42,106 nucleotides of DNA from a virus. The notes under the pieces are model-generated. The model saw nothing but the letters and a program-made list of their open reading frames with translations. It did no database searches and had not been told where the DNA came from. Where the stretch lies: IMG/VR virus record IMGVR_UViG_3300017987_000161, positions 1 to 42,106 of that record; one strand, given 5' to 3'. Below, one piece after another: positions 6,135-12,489 of the stretch. Each line of letters opens with the position of its first letter. The stretch's first letter is position 1. The position numbers and the translations under genes are program-made.

Positions 6135-6201
6135 AGAGTCCGACACTCTCCTAAAAAGGCACCCCGAATTTCATCAACAGTTCGACTCTGTTAGGGGTGC
6201 C
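6135..6201 (+). ncRNA. tRNA-like minihelix (acceptor plus T-arm) with adjacent hairpin
   Basis: GGCACCCC (6158-6165) pairs perfectly with GGGGTGCC (6194-6201). Inside, AACAG (6176-6180) and CTGTT (6188-6192) close a 7-base loop TTCGACT, which matches the tRNA T-loop consensus. Only about ten bases separate the outer strand from this arm, so D and anticodon arms are absent. A second hairpin AGAGT-CCGAC-ACTCT lies just upstream (6135-6149). It could be a tRNA remnant, an attachment-site relic, a tRNA mimic or a strong mRNA 3-prime structure after the OB-fold gene. The pairing is seen directly; the interpretation is open. Confidence 0.4.
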
Positions 6202-6225
6202 ATCTAATTTACTTAGGTGAAGATT

Positions 6226-6306
6226 ATGAATAATTTAAGAAGCCAGATAATCGAGCACCAATTTATCTGTTATCGAGAATTTTGGCACAGGCATCATGCA
6301 ATGTAA
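6226..6306 (+). CDS. possible 26-residue peptide between OB-fold gene and polymerase
   Basis: ATG at 6226 has AGGTGA seven bases upstream and opens a frame of 26 codons beginning MNNLRSQIIEHQFICYREFW, ending in TAA. The ribosome binding site is one of the better ones in the arm, but the peptide resembles nothing I know. It could be a leader peptide, a short functional peptide or chance. Confidence 0.3.
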   Translation: MNNLRSQIIEHQFICYREFWHRHHAM

Positions 6307-6315
6307 TCGCATTTG

Positions 6316-6355
6316 TATGCACCATAATTAACAACTTTGTTAACTTTGGTGTATG
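6316..6355. promoter_or_regulatory. nested inverted repeat upstream of the polymerase
   Basis: TATGCACCA (6316-6324) pairs with TGGTGTATG (6347-6355) through nine pairs including two G-T, and nested inside, TTAACAA (6328-6334) pairs exactly with TTGTTAA (6337-6343). It may be a hairpin in the leader RNA, a terminator for upstream transcription or a protein-binding site. Its right arm overlaps the left arm of the next inverted repeat, so the two structures may exclude each other. Confidence 0.45.
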
Positions 6356-6407
6356 TAACTAAGATTTAAATAGTAGAAGAATTAGTTACATAGCAAAGGT
6401 TTAAATA
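6352..6407 (+). promoter_or_regulatory. putative polymerase promoter with operator-like inverted repeat around a TATA-like box
   Basis: TATGTAACTAA (6352-6362) and TTAGTTACATA (6382-6392) are perfect 11-bp inverted copies. Between them lies TTTAAATA (6365-6372), the form of an archaeal TATA box; a second TTTAAATA at 6400-6407 is preceded by AAAGG, as in a BRE. A protein bound to the repeat would cover the box, a usual design for repression. The AACTAA/TTAGTT core with a 19-20 base gap also occurs at 224-255. If the host is bacterial the TATA reading fails but the operator reading remains possible. Confidence 0.45.
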
Positions 6408-6424
6408 TAAAGAGGTATTGCCAT

Positions 6425-9082
6425 ATGAAATTACCAAAAAAAGGAGCCCTTGTAGCAATTGACACTGAAACTAAATCACTGACCGACAAAACGATGGTCG
6501 GGTTTAGTGTTGCGTTTGGAAACAGGTCAGAGTATTTTCCTGTCAGGGACAAAATACTACCTAATATTTCTATAGATAATGCTAAAGAAATACTGTCCCA
6601 TGTATTACAAAATTGTCATGTAGTGTTCCATAATTCCAGTTTTGATTTGCCAGTTATACATAAATTTGGTGTCGAGATTCCCGACAAACTGGATATAGAT
6701 GACACTGTGATTATGGCAAATCTAGTAAACGAGAATATGCTACATGGGTTAAAAAAATTAACAAAAAAGTATTTCGATTATCAAATGACAGAGTTGAAAG
6801 AGCTTACAGGTAGTGGGAAAAACAGAAAATCTTTTGATGAAGTGGAAGATATTAAAAAAATCAATTATGCCAAGGATGATGCAAAGTATACGTTAAAACT
6901 TTATTATAAGCTTAAATCTTTACTTGACAAAGATGAGGCATCTAAAAAAGTTTATGAAGAGATTGAACGCCCCTTGTTGCAAATTATTGCTTTGATGCAC
7001 ATACATGGAGTAAGAGTAAATGTAGAGAAAGTTCTTGAGATAGGTAAGATGTGCTTTGATAAAATGAATGGGGCTGAAGAAAAATTACGCATACTTATGG
7101 GACAAAAGATTAATTTTAATAGCACCAAGCAACTTAGGGAATATTTTATAGGAGAGAGAAGGCTCCCAGTATTAAAGAAAACACCAAAAGGAGAGCCCTC
7201 AGTAGATAAAGAAGTATTAGAGCAATATGCAGAAATGGATGGGAGTGCAAAATTATTATTAGAATATAGAAAATATAGTAAGATTTATTCAACTTTTATT
7301 CCAGCCATGACCCCGACAAATTGGGATGAAAAGACCATGACTGGCTTAATTTATACATCATTTAATCAAGCTGGGACAGTAAGTGGGAGATTTTCAAGCA
7401 GTAGACCAAATATGCAGAATATTCCACGTAAGGATGAGATAGGACTTAGAGCAGTAGTAATTCCAGATGAGGGAGATATTCTTATTGGTGCTGATTATTC
7501 ACAAATAGAACTTCGTGTACTTGCTCATTTTTCTCAGGACCAAAATCTTTTATATGCTTATAATAACAAAAAAGATATTCACCAACAAACAGCAGATGCA
7601 CTTGGACTTGATAGATATGATGCTAAATGTTTTCACCCATTTACAGAAGTGTTAACTCCTAATGGATGGAAATGTATGTGCCATTTAAATACAGAGGATA
7701 AAATTCTACAAGCGTACCCATACTCTAATTTTGATGTACGTTTTGAATGGGTAAAACCTAAACTTAAACTAAAAAAACACCCAAGTAAAACATTAATTCA
7801 TTTAAAGAATGAGGGCGTTGATTTACGTGTAACACCTGAACATAGGATGCTTTATTACTCTAATTATGGTTATCCTCATATCACTAAACCAAAATGTTTT
7901 AATTCAGTAAGATATTGGATGAATAGTGGTATATTACATAATTGTATAAGTTGTGATGAGAATTTGCTAAGATTAGCAATAGCAACTCAAGGAGATGGCT
8001 CTTATAAAAGTTTTGGAATACAATTTGGATTTAGCAAAAAAAGAAAGGTTAACAGATTAAAGAAACTATTGAAAAATTTTGATGGTTTATATACTATTAC
8101 TATAGATAAGAATAAAATTGTGTGGTTTAATCTATGGAAAGAGTTGGCTGATAAAATTAAACCTTATCTAGATAATAAAAAACTTTCATGGAGCATGTTA
8201 AATTATTCAATAAAATATAAGTACATTATTTTAGAAGAGGCAAAATATTGGGATAGCCACTGTAGGAAAAATTGGCAAATGTTTAGGTATAGCTCTAAAG
8301 AAGAACAAAATGTAGATGTGCTACAAGCTCTTGCTGCTACAAGTAATTTTAAAACTAGGAAAGTTAGAAAAAAGGATGGCATGTTTGATTTGACAATTAG
8401 AAAAAATAATAAATCCAGAGGAGGGAATATTAAAATAACAAATGAAAGATATACAAAAAAAGTCGCTTTTTTATCAGTTCCTTCAACTTATGTTTTAGTT
8501 AGAGATGGGGGTATACCTATTATTACTGGGCAAACTATTAACTTTGGTTTGGTTTATGGAATGGGAGCAAAAACTCTAGGTAAAAAAATTAATAAATCTT
8601 ATGATGATGCTCAGAAATATATTGATGCTTATTTCAGAACTTATCCAATGGTGCAATCATTTTGGAAAAAAGCAGAGAGGGATTTCCGTACACTTGGGTA
8701 CGTACAAACTTTTTTTGGCAGAAAAAGACGAAGAACACCATACTTTTTCACTAAGGATGATTATGAGCAGGGTGGAGAAGTTAGAAGTGCAATCAATTCA
8801 GTTATTCAAGGTAGTGCAGCAGATTTAATGAAGATAGCTATGAAAAATATGGCACCAAAATTAAAACCACTTGGAGCTAAACTCATATTAACAGTCCACG
8901 ATGAAATACTTGTTAGTTGCCCTATAAAAAATGCTGTGAAAGCTAAAAAAATCATTGAGTCAGAGATGATTAAAGCTGGGAAGGATTTATCTGTTTTAAT
9001 TGAAGTTGATTGTAAATTTGGCAGAACTTGGGCTGAGGCTCATGGAGAAGGGATTAAATTGGAGGAGATGAAATGCAACTAA
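6425..9082 (+). CDS. polA: family A DNA polymerase with 3-5 exonuclease, interrupted by an intein
   Basis: This 885-residue precursor replicates the viral genome. Residues 9-160 are a DEDDy proofreading exonuclease (D13 and E15 in IDTETKSL, FD at 73-74, YxxxD at 148-152). The palm motif DYSQIELR begins at D357, the O-helix reads RYDAK (397-401) then TINFGLVYG (from 704), and motif C HDE is at 825-827. Residues 402-703 are an intein placed between the essential O-helix Lys and the following Thr. No 5-3 nuclease domain is present; the spliced enzyme would be about 583 residues. The O-helix Phe, not Tyr, predicts ddNTP discrimination. AGAGG lies upstream of ATG 6425. Confidence 0.95.
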   Translation: MKLPKKGALVAIDTETKSLTDKTMVGFSVAFGNRSEYFPVRDKILPNISIDNAKEILSHVLQNCHVVFHNSSFDLPVIHKFGVEIPDKLDIDDTVIMANLVNENMLHGLKKLTKKYFDYQMTELKELTGSGKNRKSFDEVEDIKKINYAKDDAKYTLKLYYKLKSLLDKDEASKKVYEEIERPLLQIIALMHIHGVRVNVEKVLEIGKMCFDKMNGAEEKLRILMGQKINFNSTKQLREYFIGERRLPVLKKTPKGEPSVDKEVLEQYAEMDGSAKLLLEYRKYSKIYSTFIPAMTPTNWDEKTMTGLIYTSFNQAGTVSGRFSSSRPNMQNIPRKDEIGLRAVVIPDEGDILIGADYSQIELRVLAHFSQDQNLLYAYNNKKDIHQQTADALGLDRYDAKCFHPFTEVLTPNGWKCMCHLNTEDKILQAYPYSNFDVRFEWVKPKLKLKKHPSKTLIHLKNEGVDLRVTPEHRMLYYSNYGYPHITKPKCFNSVRYWMNSGILHNCISCDENLLRLAIATQGDGSYKSFGIQFGFSKKRKVNRLKKLLKNFDGLYTITIDKNKIVWFNLWKELADKIKPYLDNKKLSWSMLNYSIKYKYIILEEAKYWDSHCRKNWQMFRYSSKEEQNVDVLQALAATSNFKTRKVRKKDGMFDLTIRKNNKSRGGNIKITNERYTKKVAFLSVPSTYVLVRDGGIPIITGQTINFGLVYGMGAKTLGKKINKSYDDAQKYIDAYFRTYPMVQSFWKKAERDFRTLGYVQTFFGRKRRRTPYFFTKDDYEQGGEVRSAINSVIQGSAADLMKIAMKNMAPKLKPLGAKLILTVHDEILVSCPIKNAVKAKKIIESEMIKAGKDLSVLIEVDCKFGRTWAEAHGEGIKLEEMKCN
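7628..8533 (+). other. intein with LAGLIDADG-like endonuclease, inside the DNA polymerase
   Basis: This 302-residue insertion starts with Cys (CFHPFTEVLTPNGWK, splicing block A). Block B is VTPEHRM. A degenerate LAGLIDADG motif is seen in LLRLAIATQGDGSYKSF, followed by a basic helix, and the insertion ends VPSTYVLVRDGGIPIITGQ before extein Thr. The last residue is Gln and the penultimate Gly, not the common His-Asn, a variant reported for some inteins. It cuts the nucleotide-binding O-helix next to its catalytic Lys, so the polymerase should be inactive until splicing. Whether the endonuclease is active cannot be told; only one clear LAGLIDADG-type motif is seen. Confidence 0.88.
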
Positions 9083-9369
9083 ACTTGATAATAGATTTAC
9101 TATTTACTGCTGGTATTATAAGTTTCTTGTGGTCTTGTGTTAGACAGCTACAAAAGATACTTAGGACAAAACAGACAAATGGGATTTCTCTCACACATTA
9201 TTATATTAAAATAATTGCAATCCTATGTATGATGATTGGGTATATACTTTCTAATCTTCCTATATCATTGGGAGTTAGTGCTGTTGAACTCAGTATTACG
9301 CTTATTTCAGTTGAAAGAATATGTAAGTATAGGTGGGGAGGCTTCAAATGGGGGAAACTATTAAGATGA
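9073..9369 (+). CDS. SemiSWEET/PQ-loop-like three-helix membrane protein
   Basis: This 98-residue protein starts MQLNLIIDLLFTAGIISFLW. Three hydrophobic segments (about residues 4-22, 43-62, 66-85) and the link RQLQKILRTKQTNGISLTHY after the first helix resemble the PQ-loop (PQxxxxxxTKSTxGIS) of SemiSWEET sugar transporters and related lipid-linked PQ-loop proteins, with the Pro replaced. Such units dimerise to form a sugar or metabolite pore. It overlaps the polymerase by ten bases and heads the island of nucleotide and glycan genes, where importing or exporting a small metabolite would make sense (inference). Confidence 0.55.
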   Translation: MQLNLIIDLLFTAGIISFLWSCVRQLQKILRTKQTNGISLTHYYIKIIAILCMMIGYILSNLPISLGVSAVELSITLISVERICKYRWGGFKWGKLLR

Positions 9370-9827
9370 AGACATTTTATTTAGCTCATAATTTTTATGA
9401 TAGAAAAAGATTCAGAAAATGGGAGTTAAGAATTGAAGCCAAGTATAGCATTAATCTTGATAACCCATTTTATGATAACGATAGAAATGATATTCGAGCT
9501 TTAGATAAATTTAAAGATAGGAGTAAAGAGCAAAAAGAATACTTTAAGAAACGAAATACTACTGAAATGATACAAAAAATAGTTGAAGGCGATTTAGATA
9601 TGATTCGTAAAAGCGATGGGATTATTACAGTATTAGATTCCCCTAGTTTTGGGACTCCTATGGAAATCTTCTTTGCTGCAAGAGTTCTTAAAATTCCTGT
9701 ATATATTATCACTAAGAAATTTGCTTATCATCCATGGATTCGTAAATTTGCTACAAGGATATTTAGAACTAGAATAGAATTTGAATCCTTTATTAAAAAA
9801 GAATTTGGATTGAGACACGGACTATGA
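9366..9827 (+). CDS. nucleoside 2-deoxyribosyltransferase-like protein
   Basis: This 153-residue protein starts MKTFYLAHNFYDRKRFRKWE. Family features are the first strand with a following DR, INLDNPFYDNDRNDI, the aspartate-rich middle EGDLDMIRKSDGIITVLDSPS, and GTPMEIFFAARVLKIPVYIIT. In the last of these the Glu after GTPM corresponds to the catalytic nucleophile of nucleoside/nucleotide deoxyribosyltransferases, which swap or remove bases on deoxynucleosides. It may therefore remodel nucleotide pools or make an unusual base precursor. ATG 9366 is chosen for the GGGGGA upstream; ATGs at 9333 and 9348 would lie deeper in the previous gene. Confidence 0.65.
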   Translation: MKTFYLAHNFYDRKRFRKWELRIEAKYSINLDNPFYDNDRNDIRALDKFKDRSKEQKEYFKKRNTTEMIQKIVEGDLDMIRKSDGIITVLDSPSFGTPMEIFFAARVLKIPVYIITKKFAYHPWIRKFATRIFRTRIEFESFIKKEFGLRHGL

Positions 9828-10030
9828 AAAGAAATATAATTATTTGGTCTGAAGATGGTGAATTATATAGAGCTGTTTATTCAAAATACTTTGAAACAAT
9901 TACAGTTAGAAAGATAGCAGGAAATGAGTTAGTCATTAGAAAAGCAAATGTGTCTTCAATGGAATGGAATATATTTAAACTGAGGATATTGAAATGGAAG
10001 AAACCTGTGCAAGATGTGGGAGACAACTAA
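9824..10030 (+). CDS. hypothetical protein
   Basis: This 68-residue protein starts MKRNIIIWSEDGELYRAVY and is likely a small beta-rich fold (strands in IIIWSED, YRAVYSKY, ETITVRKIAG) with a basic tail. It overlaps the preceding stop by ATGA and the next zinc-ribbon gene by 37 bases. Nothing identifies a function. Confidence 0.5.
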   Translation: MKRNIIIWSEDGELYRAVYSKYFETITVRKIAGNELVIRKANVSSMEWNIFKLRILKWKKPVQDVGDN

Positions 10031-10158
10031 CTATACATGAGGTAGTTAGGAATGCTTATCACTTTAAAATATTAAAAGAAGATAGTATACTTAGATTTTG
10101 TAATTATTGTTGGTGTATTATCTATGAAGATAAGGAGGAAAAATCATGCCATATTTAA
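9994..10158 (+). CDS. small zinc-ribbon protein
   Basis: This 54-residue protein starts MEETCARCGRQLTIHEVV. CARC and CNYC knuckles, about 28 residues apart, form a probable zinc site, with an extra WC and a late Cys-His. GAGGAT lies before the ATG. The gene overlaps both neighbours in other frames, which lowers certainty, but the paired CxxC motifs argue that it is real. It belongs to the large group of small zinc-ribbon proteins in this genome. Confidence 0.55.
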   Translation: MEETCARCGRQLTIHEVVRNAYHFKILKEDSILRFCNYCWCIIYEDKEEKSCHI

Positions 10159-10394
10159 AAGAAGAAAAAGATAGAAAAACCTTGGATTCTATAATTGAGA
10201 TTCACGGTAAATTATTGACAAAACCTGGGGCTATTAATTACTTGTTATTTAAATTAGCTAAAGTTTCATGTAATAGGTATCAAAACTACAGGAATTTTAT
10301 AGGCGAGTTAGAATGTTGCAAGCAAGAGATTTATAGGCGACAAACTGGACCATATGAAGATACTAAAATTTATGAGAACGGAGACGTTGAATAA
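10146..10394 (+). CDS. conserved phage protein, DUF6899-like
   Basis: This 82-residue protein starts MPYLKEEKDRKTLDSIIE. The pattern MPYxKxEDR, GxxNYLxxKL, then IGELECCKQEIYRR and PYEDxKIxENGDV matches my memory of a widely conserved small phage and bacterial protein (DUF6899) of unknown role. Its ending with an Asn-Gly-Asp turn is characteristic. The AAGGAGG site before ATG 10146 is strong. It lies between small zinc-ribbon genes at the head of the LicD cluster. Confidence 0.65.
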   Translation: MPYLKEEKDRKTLDSIIEIHGKLLTKPGAINYLLFKLAKVSCNRYQNYRNFIGELECCKQEIYRRQTGPYEDTKIYENGDVE

Positions 10395-10396
10395 AA

Positions 10397-10507
10397 ATGA
10401 ACTGCCCCAAATGTGGTAAATTTATGAGCAAAGCAGCTTGTGGTGAGTTTGTTTGCAAATGTGGAGCTCATTTAGTAAGGTCAGGAAATAAGTTATATGA
10501 GGATTAA
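10397..10507 (+). CDS. tiny zinc-ribbon protein
   Basis: This 36-residue protein starts MNCPKCGKFMSKAACGEFVC. CPKC at residues 3-6 and CKC near residue 21 form a minimal zinc ribbon with almost nothing else. The end overlaps the start region of LicD, whose ribosome binding site GAGGAT is inside this gene. Small size limits confidence, but the double CPKCG-type knuckle is unlikely by chance. Confidence 0.55.
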   Translation: MNCPKCGKFMSKAACGEFVCKCGAHLVRSGNKLYED

Positions 10508-10508
10508 A

Positions 10509-11099
10509 ATGGTAGAGCATAAATGGATAGAAGAATCATTAAAAGCATTTGCTAGGGTAATGAAGAAACATAAGATACCATTTTGGTTAGAATATGGTAC
10601 TCAACTTGGAGCAGTTAGAGAGGGCAGAATTATTCCCTATGATTATGATGGAGATATAGGCGTTATGCTCAGCTCTGTCAATAAAATGAAGGATTTAAAA
10701 GAGGATTTTGAAGCTGAAGAAATAATGATGGCATATCAACCAAATCATATTTTTATTAATTATAAAGTTAATGATAGGGAATGGCTGGCAACTGTAGATG
10801 TTTATACTTTTACTGTAAAAAAGCATAAAGGAAAAAAGTGGCTGGTAAGAATTGAGAATGGGAAGGAGTTTGATGTAAGGTCCCCATTTGAGTATTATGA
10901 AAAATTAAAAGCAATATATTTTTTAGGTGAAATATTTTTTATTCCTTGGATGGCTAGAGAAGCCCTTGAATTTGCATATGGAAAGGAATGGAAAACTCCT
11001 ATTAAGAAGCCAGGTGTTCAAATAATGATTGGTAAACCAACCGATAAGCAGCTTAATCAAATGGGTAGAACACACCATAAGAAATTGGAGGACCTATGA
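10509..11099 (+). CDS. LicD family protein (phosphocholine/phospho-sugar transferase type)
   Basis: This 196-residue protein starts MVEHKWIEESLKAFARVM. LEYGTQLGAVREGRIIPYD followed by YDGDIGV is the defining LicD signature: a polymerase-beta-like nucleotidyltransferase fold with Gly, Arg and a cluster of metal-binding Asp. Known relatives move phosphocholine or other phospho-groups onto sugars of cell-surface glycans. GAGGATTAAA before ATG 10509 matches the capsid gene's leader; an in-frame ATG at 10497 is an alternative. ATGA overlap with the cytidylyltransferase suggests that enzyme supplies its CDP-activated donor (inference). Confidence 0.82.
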   Translation: MVEHKWIEESLKAFARVMKKHKIPFWLEYGTQLGAVREGRIIPYDYDGDIGVMLSSVNKMKDLKEDFEAEEIMMAYQPNHIFINYKVNDREWLATVDVYTFTVKKHKGKKWLVRIENGKEFDVRSPFEYYEKLKAIYFLGEIFFIPWMAREALEFAYGKEWKTPIKKPGVQIMIGKPTDKQLNQMGRTHHKKLEDL

Positions 11100-11488
11100 T
11101 AAGAGGAATTATATTTGGATGTTGGGATTTATTTCATGTTGGTCATCTTAGAGCACTTCTTGCAGCAAGTAAACAATGTGATGTTTTATATATCGGGATT
11201 TTTTCAGATGAGGTTATAAAAGACTATAAAGGTCATTTTCCTATTATAAGTTATTTAGATAGATATTTAATTATTGCTAATTTATCATTACATTCAAGAA
11301 TTATTCCGTTTGGTATGAATCATAGGAGTAAAATCAGTCTTTCTGAATATCATAAAGTATTTGTATCTGATAAGTTAAGAAGGTATGCTATAATTCCTGA
11401 TGATTATGGGGGAGAAATAGTACAGTTACCTTATGATAAATCAACATCTACAACAAAAATAAAGGAGAAGATTAAAAATGAATCCTAG
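11096..11488 (+). CDS. cytidylyltransferase (glycerol-3-phosphate/phosphocholine type)
   Basis: This 130-residue protein starts MIRGIIFGCWDLFHVGHLRAL. HVGH is the catalytic HxGH motif, followed by Rossmann strand CDVLYIGIFSD, the DRYLIIANL segment and TSTTKIKEKI, the ISTTxI motif of TagD/GCT/CCT enzymes. These join CTP to glycerol phosphate, phosphocholine, phosphoethanolamine or a similar acid, releasing pyrophosphate. It overlaps LicD by ATGA, so both products are made in step. The typical family length (about 130 residues) is kept and all motifs are intact, so it should be active. The exact substrate is unknown. Confidence 0.88.
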   Translation: MIRGIIFGCWDLFHVGHLRALLAASKQCDVLYIGIFSDEVIKDYKGHFPIISYLDRYLIIANLSLHSRIIPFGMNHRSKISLSEYHKVFVSDKLRRYAIIPDDYGGEIVQLPYDKSTSTTKIKEKIKNES

Positions 11489-11744
11489 AGTACCTTTTAT
11501 ATGGAAAAGACCACATCATCTATATCATGGTCTTGCTATAGCAGGTTATAGTGTATTTATGTGGTGGTTATCTACTGATAATTGGATGGATTGTTCAATT
11601 GGAGTATGGCAAATATTTATCGGTATCGGCATATTTATAGCAGTAGACGATATTATTGAGCATTCTATTACTGGTAGCACTCCACTAAGGCTTTTATTTG
11701 ATAGAATAATATATCCATTCTTATTGAGGTTTCACCATGATTAA
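11478..11744 (+). CDS. membrane protein with two hydrophobic segments
   Basis: This 88-residue protein starts MNPRVPFIWKRPHHLYHGLA. Hydrophobic segments at about 18-31 and 42-56 (WQIFIGIGIFIAVDD) flank a short loop, and His-rich ends HHLYH and RFHHD are notable. AAGGAGAAG lies upstream and it overlaps both neighbours, placing it in the LicD-cytidylyltransferase-cupin unit. It may anchor the pathway at the membrane or handle a lipid-linked intermediate (inference). No family recognised. Confidence 0.55.
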   Translation: MNPRVPFIWKRPHHLYHGLAIAGYSVFMWWLSTDNWMDCSIGVWQIFIGIGIFIAVDDIIEHSITGSTPLRLLFDRIIYPFLLRFHHD

Positions 11745-12213
11745 AAAACACTATATATTTACAGCTTTAGATGCAGCAATGATGAATAAAGTTGGAAAGC
11801 AACAAAAGAGTCGATTTACAGATAAAGATTTTAATTACCAAACTGTAGTTTTTAAACCTTGGGGCTTTGAATATTTATTTATGAAGAATAAAGAATGTTG
11901 TGGTTGGATGCTTCATATTATCACAGGGTCAGGCACATCAGTTCATTGTCATGCAAAAAAGAAAACTATTGTAATGGTAATTAGTGGTAATTTATTATTA
12001 ACTACAATTTACGATAGGCAATTTTATAAACCAGGTGAAATAGTATTGATTGATGAAAAAGTATTTCATGCTATGGGAGCACCACTTGGCAATGTTCGAG
12101 TTATAGAACTTGAATATCCTTCCGACAAAACAGATGCAATAAGAGGAGTTGACTTTTGGAGCCGAAAAGGAAAACCATATGAAAGTAAGTGTAAAGTGAT
12201 AAAAAATGTATAG
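11737..12213 (+). CDS. cupin-domain protein of the sugar-phosphate type
   Basis: This 158-residue protein starts MIKKHYIFTALDAAMMNKVG. KPWGFEYLF is the PWGxE entry seen in mannose-6-phosphate-isomerase-like cupins. SVHCHAKKKTIVMVISGNL supplies the first metal-binding motif (HxHxxK) and VFHAMGAP supplies the last His. VIELEYPSDKTDAIRG and a YGRKGKxYE-like end are typical of cupins in surface-polysaccharide clusters. It may isomerise or bind a nucleotide-sugar or CDP-linked intermediate. It overlaps the preceding gene by eight bases and carries the last CCGACAAA word of the arm. Confidence 0.7.
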   Translation: MIKKHYIFTALDAAMMNKVGKQQKSRFTDKDFNYQTVVFKPWGFEYLFMKNKECCGWMLHIITGSGTSVHCHAKKKTIVMVISGNLLLTTIYDRQFYKPGEIVLIDEKVFHAMGAPLGNVRVIELEYPSDKTDAIRGVDFWSRKGKPYESKCKVIKNV

Positions 12214-12334
12214 CACAACAAGTCAAGTATTATGCCAACACAATATTAATGGAGGGCTTTTAATTTGTGCAATTATAGGTTTTTTATGTATTGGTTATCT
12301 ATTTTATAAAGTAATAGCAATCCTCCGTGAGTAA
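12206..12334 (+). CDS. small single-span membrane protein
   Basis: This 42-residue protein starts MYSTTSQVLCQHNINGG with one hydrophobic span (LLICAIIGFLCIGYLFY) and a short basic end. It overlaps the cupin stop by eight bases and its own stop touches the convergent terminator, so it is the last gene of the left arm. No strong ribosome binding site is seen. A holin-like or regulatory peptide is possible; the function is unknown. Confidence 0.45.
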   Translation: MYSTTSQVLCQHNINGGLLICAIIGFLCIGYLFYKVIAILRE

Positions 12335-12392
12335 GGAACCTAGAGAGATTAGGGAAAGAGGTAAAACCTAAATCTCTCTCTAGTTCCTTTTT
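12335..12392. terminator. convergent transcription terminator hairpin
   Basis: GGAACCTAGAGAGATT (12335-12350) pairs with AATCTCTCTCTAGTTCC (12371-12387) with small bulges, followed by TTTTT on the plus strand. The two arms of the genome converge here: plus genes end at 12334 and minus genes end from 12380. The stem would serve both directions, and the last codons of the minus gene at 12380-12487 lie inside it. Confidence 0.75.
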
Positions 12393-12487
12393 ATAAGAAT
12401 TTTGTAAGCAGAGTATAAAAAGTGGCTGGCAGCAGCTACCACAAGACCGAACATGGTCGCCATGAAAACTACTGCTAGATAATTCAT
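12380..12487 (-). CDS. tiny membrane protein, possible holin-like peptide
   Basis: This 35-residue protein starts MNYLAVVFMATMFGLVVAAA, is one hydrophobic helix, and ends YKILIKRN with a basic tail. GGTGA lies just before the ATG and the gene follows two other small membrane proteins at the downstream end of the tail module, a usual place for lysis genes. Its stop is inside the convergent terminator stem. The holin role is inference from size and place only. Confidence 0.4.
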   Translation of the reverse strand: MNYLAVVFMATMFGLVVAAASHFLYSAYKILIKRN

Positions 12488-12489
12488 AT

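Noticed and set aside
6158-6201. A complete tRNA gene before the polymerase
   Set aside because: Only acceptor and T-arm can be built; about ten bases separate them where D and anticodon arms should be.
10028-10050. CTAACTA/TAGTTAG inverted repeat as another copy of the AACTAA operator
   Set aside because: It lies inside a coding region and the arms are nine bases apart, unlike the 19-20 base gap of the two promoter copies.
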